Assembly: GCA_037178675.1 (NCBI GenBank)
Contig: JAYMGJ010000625.1
Span: 1-38,785, forward strand
Direction: 5' to 3'
Length of the DNA: 38,785 nucleotides
Origin: Scleroderma bovista
Taxonomy: Eukaryota; Basidiomycota; Agaricomycetes; Boletales; Sclerodermataceae
The translations under genes and the position numbers were made by a program. Under the pieces are notes generated by a model that did no database searches, had not been told where the DNA came from, and saw nothing but the letters and a program-made list of their open reading frames with translations. Within the stretch, counting starts at the first letter, position 1. Each line of letters opens with the position of its first letter. Shown in pieces: positions 34,109 to 38,785 of the stretch.

Positions 34109-35106
34109 AAGGAGGCCATCGAAGACCATTCTCCTTTGATCGTACCACACACCATTATGACGGAAACCGCATCCGCTTCGCTTTTGTCACGAACCTCTGC
34201 ATCACACTTGTTAACACCCATCACAAATTGAAGCAATCAGACTTTTACCTTGGAGGAGATCAAGTGTTGCAGAAGGTGGTATGGGTTCACGATGGACGCG
34301 CTGACCGGTTGGCTGTCAAAGGAGATGATGCCAATTATGAAATGGCGTCTCTCAGCGCCATCGTCCGCATAGATCGCAATGACTTTTGGATGACGTCCGA
34401 TGCTGGTTACCAGAAGCCTTCCACCGTTTGGAAGGATTTGCTTGATGTCAAGCCATCGTGTGCAGTCTGCGCACCGGACCTGCAACCAGTGAAGGGCGAT
34501 TACGGAAAAGTTGTTGAAAACTTGCAACATTTGCAAGCACAAACACAGACGCCGGGATACCAGATGGGCAAGGGGTTTTTTATGGGACCCAAAACTGATG
34601 TGATGAGGTTCAAAATCCGACATGTGTTGTTTGAGGTGAGCGATTGTCCGAGCAATCAATGTCTAAGATACAATGACTTACCAATGACATCGTAGCCGTT
34701 GGACGGAGATGACAAAGGCTCACCGAGCAGTGCTGAAAATACTATGTTCACTACAGCCAAATGGCCCGTCACACACGAAGAGACCAAGGTTGAGCTTGAA
34801 CAAATTGCTGCCACGCACCGTATTGTACCTGTACCGGCGTACAACGTCAAAGGAGATCTGATCAAACCAGATGCATACCGACGTAGTTTGGAGGATGCCA
34901 TAGTAGAGTTGCATTTTGGATTGACGCATTGGGCCATAGCAGGTAGAAAGGCGGCGCCTGCCAGCGATGTGTTTGTTGGTGATATTGACCTCATTAGAGT
35001 CCTCGTCCCTCCTCGCACTTCCAGCAGCGCGATGGTCAAGAAGCGCGTTGTTCCAATGTATCTGGATCCCAACGTGCCAGTCAGTAAGAAGGTGCGAACG
35101 GGCTAA
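34109..35106 (+). CDS. Hypothetical protein, 5' end unresolved
   Basis: Not recognised. An open frame from about 34109 contains FVTNLCITLVNTHHKLKQSD, FYLGGDQVLQKVVWVHDGRA, ASLSAIVRIDRNDFWMTSDA, a CAVC pair and GYQMGKGFFMGPKTD. A 60-bp GTGAGC..TCGTAG intron (34636-34695) joins FE to PLDGDDKG. The second exon runs to 35106 with HRIVPVPAYNVKGDLIKPDA and GDIDLIRVLVPP. No in-frame ATG lies near the start, so earlier exons are missing or the gene is truncated. Similar unnamed proteins are, as I recall, widespread in Agaricomycetes. It could be a host gene or a Helitron-captured fragment. Confidence 0.5.
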
Positions 35107-35351
35107 GTGGCACTTACCATCATGGTGTAGCAAAGGTACATTACTTTGAATACAGAAAGTATTACAAACATAGTACAAAGATGTGCCCCCAAATATAAGA
35201 ATGTTGGAAGTGGCTCAGCGTGAAATAGTGGACAAAAGGCATAGACCCTCAAGGAGAAAGCCGCACAAACCTGGCACCTCAGAGGGGCACAGAGGCAGGG
35301 GACAGGGCAAACAACAAACAAGTGTCCTCCCAAACCTATCTCTGACACAAA

Positions 35352-38300
35352 ATGGACCAGCTTACAGGAAACAAAGTGCTACCCAATAGAAGTGGAGACC
35401 TCCGAGAGACTCTGCGATGCCTTACTGTCCAGGAGATTCTAGCGGAAATGAAAGGAAAGGTGACACTATCCAGACAGGAAAGGGTGAGGAAGGAGTTACT
35501 TATTGAAAAGATCTGCGTAAAAGCAGCGGCTGAGGAGCTGCAGAAACTGAAGGAGACAGCTATGTGCAAGCAGAAGCAGGTGGGTACTTGTAAATGAAGA
35601 GGCCGCAAATGAAAAAGAACAGCAAGTGATTCGGGAGGAGGTTCACGCGAACCATCAGTTGGGGCACAGGAAACCAGTAGCCATCGCAGCGGATCCCGAT
35701 TTCTACAATTGCCCACGGACACACAACTGAAACAATGTTACGCACGATTTTTCAAAGCAACATCCAACGCACCAATGGAACAGTGTACGTGCGCGGTGTG
35801 CGCTTGTGAGTGCGGGGTTCTGGAGAACAAGGTACTGGCCATGCCTCTAAGCCTAATACCCAACAGCGAACGGCTGGTTCGGAGCCGTCCACACACCGCC
35901 CATGAACTTTATAAAGGTCGTTTACTTGAACCAGATGGCTTAGTTGGTGAAAACGATGATCCACTTGTGTCTGTTTGCAGTCAATGCCTTGAAGAATTGA
36001 ACAAGCCTGGACACAAACCTCCCAAAATGTCCTTAGCCAATGGCCTCTGGATAGGATGGATACCGTGGCCACTGCAACTGTTGACATTTCCTGAACAGTT
36101 GTTGATCGCATTGTTGTATCCATGCGTCTGCGTCTTCAAACTTTTCCCGAAACGGCAGCAGGGTGCTCGCAACATGGCCACCTTGCAGCGAGCAATGCGA
36201 GGGAATGTCACAACATATGAGTTGAATGCGGAGGCAATAGCCTCCATGGTAGAAGGAAACCTAATGCCGTGACCACCAGCGATCTTGGCATCGTTGATAT
36301 CGGTGACATTTATAGCCTTGGGTGAAGTACCGAAAAAGTGGTTGCATTCTATGTTCCGTGTCTGACGGCAGGTGGTGTCCAATGCATTGCAATGGCTGAA
36401 AGTGAACAACCCGAAGTACTACCGTGATATTGAAATCAGTCCGACACGCATCAACACTCTACCTGAGGATGACGTACCCGAAGAAATCTCTGCCATAATT
36501 CGGCAATCGGAAGACCTAGGTGTACTTGAAGAAGAGGATGACAGTTACGTGCCCCCAGATGACAACGAAGGTCAGCCATTTAAGTAGTGCGAGCAACAGC
36601 AAACTCAGTTCGTTTTGCACAGGGATGGACCTGTTTCCAACCGAAAACGGCATGCCCGGCGAACCAGATGCTGACAAGGACGAAGGTGAGACCCCGAATT
36701 ACAAGGCAAGGGTTAATGTTGAAAAGTGAAATCAGAACCAGATGTCGTGCCTTTGCAGGTATCCAGTACCATTGACACGGACATGACAACCATGACAGCG
36801 GACGAGCTGACGATATGGGGATTAGCCAATCTATGGAAGGAGGGCAAAGAAGGGGGATACACAGTGAGACATGGGCAGAAGCCTGTGCGGGATTTCGGAC
36901 GGGTAAGACCTGGCAGTGTGCTGTTGAATGAAACGGAGGAGGACAGACCGAATTTCTTTGAAAAGGCCTTTCCTTATCTTTTCCCATATGGGGAAGGGGG
37001 ATTAGAAGGGGCACAGCTCACACCGGTCGAGTTCTCGGAACATATCAAGTGGACTCTGCGTTATCATGATAGGCGTTTTCGCACACACGAGACATACCCC
37101 TTTGTCGCGTTTGGCATCCAGCAACGCAGGCAGGCCCTGTTTTCAGCACGATTACAAATGCAACGGCGCACATTCGAACATGATGCCCAGCTGCTATCTA
37201 CAGTCACAGTGGAGAAGCTGCAGCAAGCACAGCGTGAAGAAGAGGCTCGCAAACCCATATCTGATCCATCGGTCAGACTGCTGCGGCGACACATTTATGC
37301 TACAAGCGGACGTGTCACGGGCAGTGACGAGTCGCGATCACAGCTGAGAAGTCAAATCTGGTCGACATGCATCATGCTAAACCCACCAACGCTTTGGATA
37401 ACGATCAACCCATGTGACCTCCATGACCCCATCGCGCAAGTTTTTGCAGGAGAGCAAATCAACTTAGACAATTTCCAATCGATGTTGGGGCCATCCAAAG
37501 AAAAACGAGCGGAGCATGTTGCTGCAGATCCATACGCAGCAGCTAAGTTTTTCCATTTCACCATTCACACAGTATTAGAGACTTTGTTCGGAGTGTCTGT
37601 CACTGGGCAAAGGGCAGTCACTACCATTGGCGTTTTCGGACAGGTTTCGGCATACTTTGGCGTAGTGGAATCTCAGGCGCGAGCGACACTACATCTTCAT
37701 GTCTTATTGTGGCTGGTGGATGCACCGTCAACAGAGGAGATGGTAACGCTGCTAAAGGATGAGGCATTTCGGGAGCGCGTCCAAGCATTCATTCGAGCGA
37801 ACATGTGTGCTTATTTGCCAGGTTTAGAGTCAGCAGATTCTGTGAAAGTGATTCCGAACGAAGTGGAAGTGGCTTACTCACGACCCCCCAACCCAAACGT
37901 TCCTGGATACGAAGAACTGCTGACAGATCTCGAGCGACGGGTCATGTCGACAAGAATGTATGATTATATATTATCTTATCTAATCTTGGAGATTTCCAGA
38001 GATCACAGTTACATGTGATTCGGAGTAGTGTCAACCGGATTACCGGTAGATCACATGACCGGCTCCACAAGACAGCCGGAACTATCACATGCAAGGCACG
38101 TGTATAACACATGCTGATGCACGTTACAGGCACGTTTCCAGATAACTACGTTTATGGAAACTGCACCTGCTACATATGGGAATATGGTGAAACAGGCTAG
38201 AATAATACTTATCTACACACAGACCATGTACCACAGGTATATATACCTTGTAGGATTCCCTGTAGTTCCTTAGTTCAATACAGTTCAACTGTTCTCTCAT

Positions 38301-38785
38301 TACTCGCTACTTCAAACAACTCAACTTCAAGAACCAGCTACTAGCTAATCAAGGTACGCTTGCGCTACCCCGTTGCTGTTGCCCCAGTTTTGTTGCTACA
38401 GGTCACTAGGTCGAAGAACCTCCACACTTGTGAAGTCAGACGATGTTTGATACCCAACAAAAAGGGAGGCCTTGTATGTAAATGCCGAGCCCCATTTCCA
38501 ACTGCCGAAGAAGACTTTTTCAATGAGGATGGCAGTTGGGGGCCCAAGCGACTGTACGAATTCATGAACACGTGGGTCCCGGCACTGACAGTCAATCTTC
38601 GATGCAACAATGACATCAAACTGTTGAGCAACTCACGCGAAACAATGAATGTCACATTCTATATCACCAGCTATCAGACCAAGAAACAAGGCAGGAATTA
38701 CAACATGTTGGCCATTCTGGCGAAGGGATTTGCATATCATATCAGACGCACCTCATACAGCGAGTCCCTCCAAGATCAGCAACGC
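35352..38785 (+). pseudogene. Helitron replicase, degenerate and cut by window edge
   Basis: From MDQLTGNK a coiled-coil segment leads, through a short doubtful intron (about 35590-35630), to a cysteine-bearing N-terminal domain of the DUF6570 type (CTCAVCACECG..VCSQC..MSLANGLWIGW). After NALQWLKVNNPKYY a 52-bp intron (GTCAGC..CACAG) reaches GMDLFPTENG. The Helitron_like_N region follows: FPYLFPYGEGG, YHDRRFRTHE, and the HUH motif TLHLHVLLW near 37690. After an interruption it resumes with HTCEVRRCL, RCNNDIKLL and FYITSYQTKK, which carries the expected spaced tyrosines. The helicase half lies beyond the window. Defects: TGA at 36270-36272 and 36363-36365 (both plausible CGA changes), a frameshift near 36728, and a solo LTR at 37945-38400. 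Helitrons move by rolling-circle replication. Confidence 0.85.
37945..38400. mobile_element. Solo LTR (456 bp) inserted in the Helitron
   Basis: Starts TGTCGACAAG and ends TTGCTACA, so it has the TG..CA (TGT..ACA) termini of a retrotransposon LTR. It is flanked by a 5-bp direct repeat, GGTCA at 37940-37944 and 38401-38405. A TATA-like GGTATATATACC lies at about 38237. Ignoring the insert and one GGTCA, the Helitron frame reads continuously from LERRV into TRSKNLHTC, which supports the exact ends. No internal retrotransposon coding remains, so it is a solo LTR. Confidence 0.88.

Noticed and set aside
37958..38409. A long GT..AG intron in the Helitron gene
   Set aside because: A splice in phase is possible, but 452 bp is far longer than other introns here. 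The TG..CA ends with a GGTCA duplication explain the interruption more precisely.

Overview
The window reads as genome sequence of a mushroom-forming fungus (Agaricomycetes, Basidiomycota). Genes are cut by many 45-60 bp GT..AG introns, and the transposase families present (KDZ with CxC1, Plavaka, a large Tnp2-like CACTA relative, PIF/Harbinger with a Myb-like partner, and a Helitron with an N-terminal cysteine domain) occur together in such genomes. No bacterial-style operon, rRNA, tRNA or CRISPR array was seen. Almost the whole window is mobile or repetitive DNA.

Layout: 1-1523 decayed minus-strand gene with a duplicated exon; 1904-2226 diverged direct repeat; 2552-3289 basic-region gene ending 1 base from the convergent 11-exon KDZ transposase-Ulp1 fusion (7542-3290); 7850-9326 minus-strand gene resembling DUF6532, with one in-frame stop; 9612-10453 unknown acidic-tailed gene, divergent from a 5-exon Plavaka transposase (10664-13711); about 14249-18084 a two-gene PIF/Harbinger element; 18096-18835 two small direct duplications; 18905-19745 a 68-bp minisatellite; 19760-20244 plus 28513-32089 a second, about 118-bp satellite that passes into a 1.2-kb-armed palindrome; 20245-28512 an 8.27-kb transposon inserted inside that satellite; 32284-35106 apparently cellular or captured genes, including a nucleotidyltransferase-like protein; 35352 to the right edge a decayed Helitron interrupted by a 456-bp solo LTR.

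The most informative results come from junctions. (1) The satellite stops after TA at 20244 and resumes in phase with TA at 28513. This defines a transposon with a TA target-site duplication and CAC[A/G]CCTAA ends, carrying a 12-exon transposase and two accessory genes. (2) The Helitron coding sequence is restored when the stretch 37945-38400 and one copy of its flanking GGTCA are ignored, which identifies a solo LTR. (3) Conceptual splicing gives full-length, uninterrupted products for KDZ-Ulp1 (1250 aa), Plavaka (950 aa) and Harbinger (475 aa). Four in-frame TGA codons in three other genes all sit where CGA could have stood, as expected from C-to-T change at methylated CpG.

All exon boundaries were inferred by eye from splice consensus and reading phase. 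Family names rest on recognised motifs, not on database searches.
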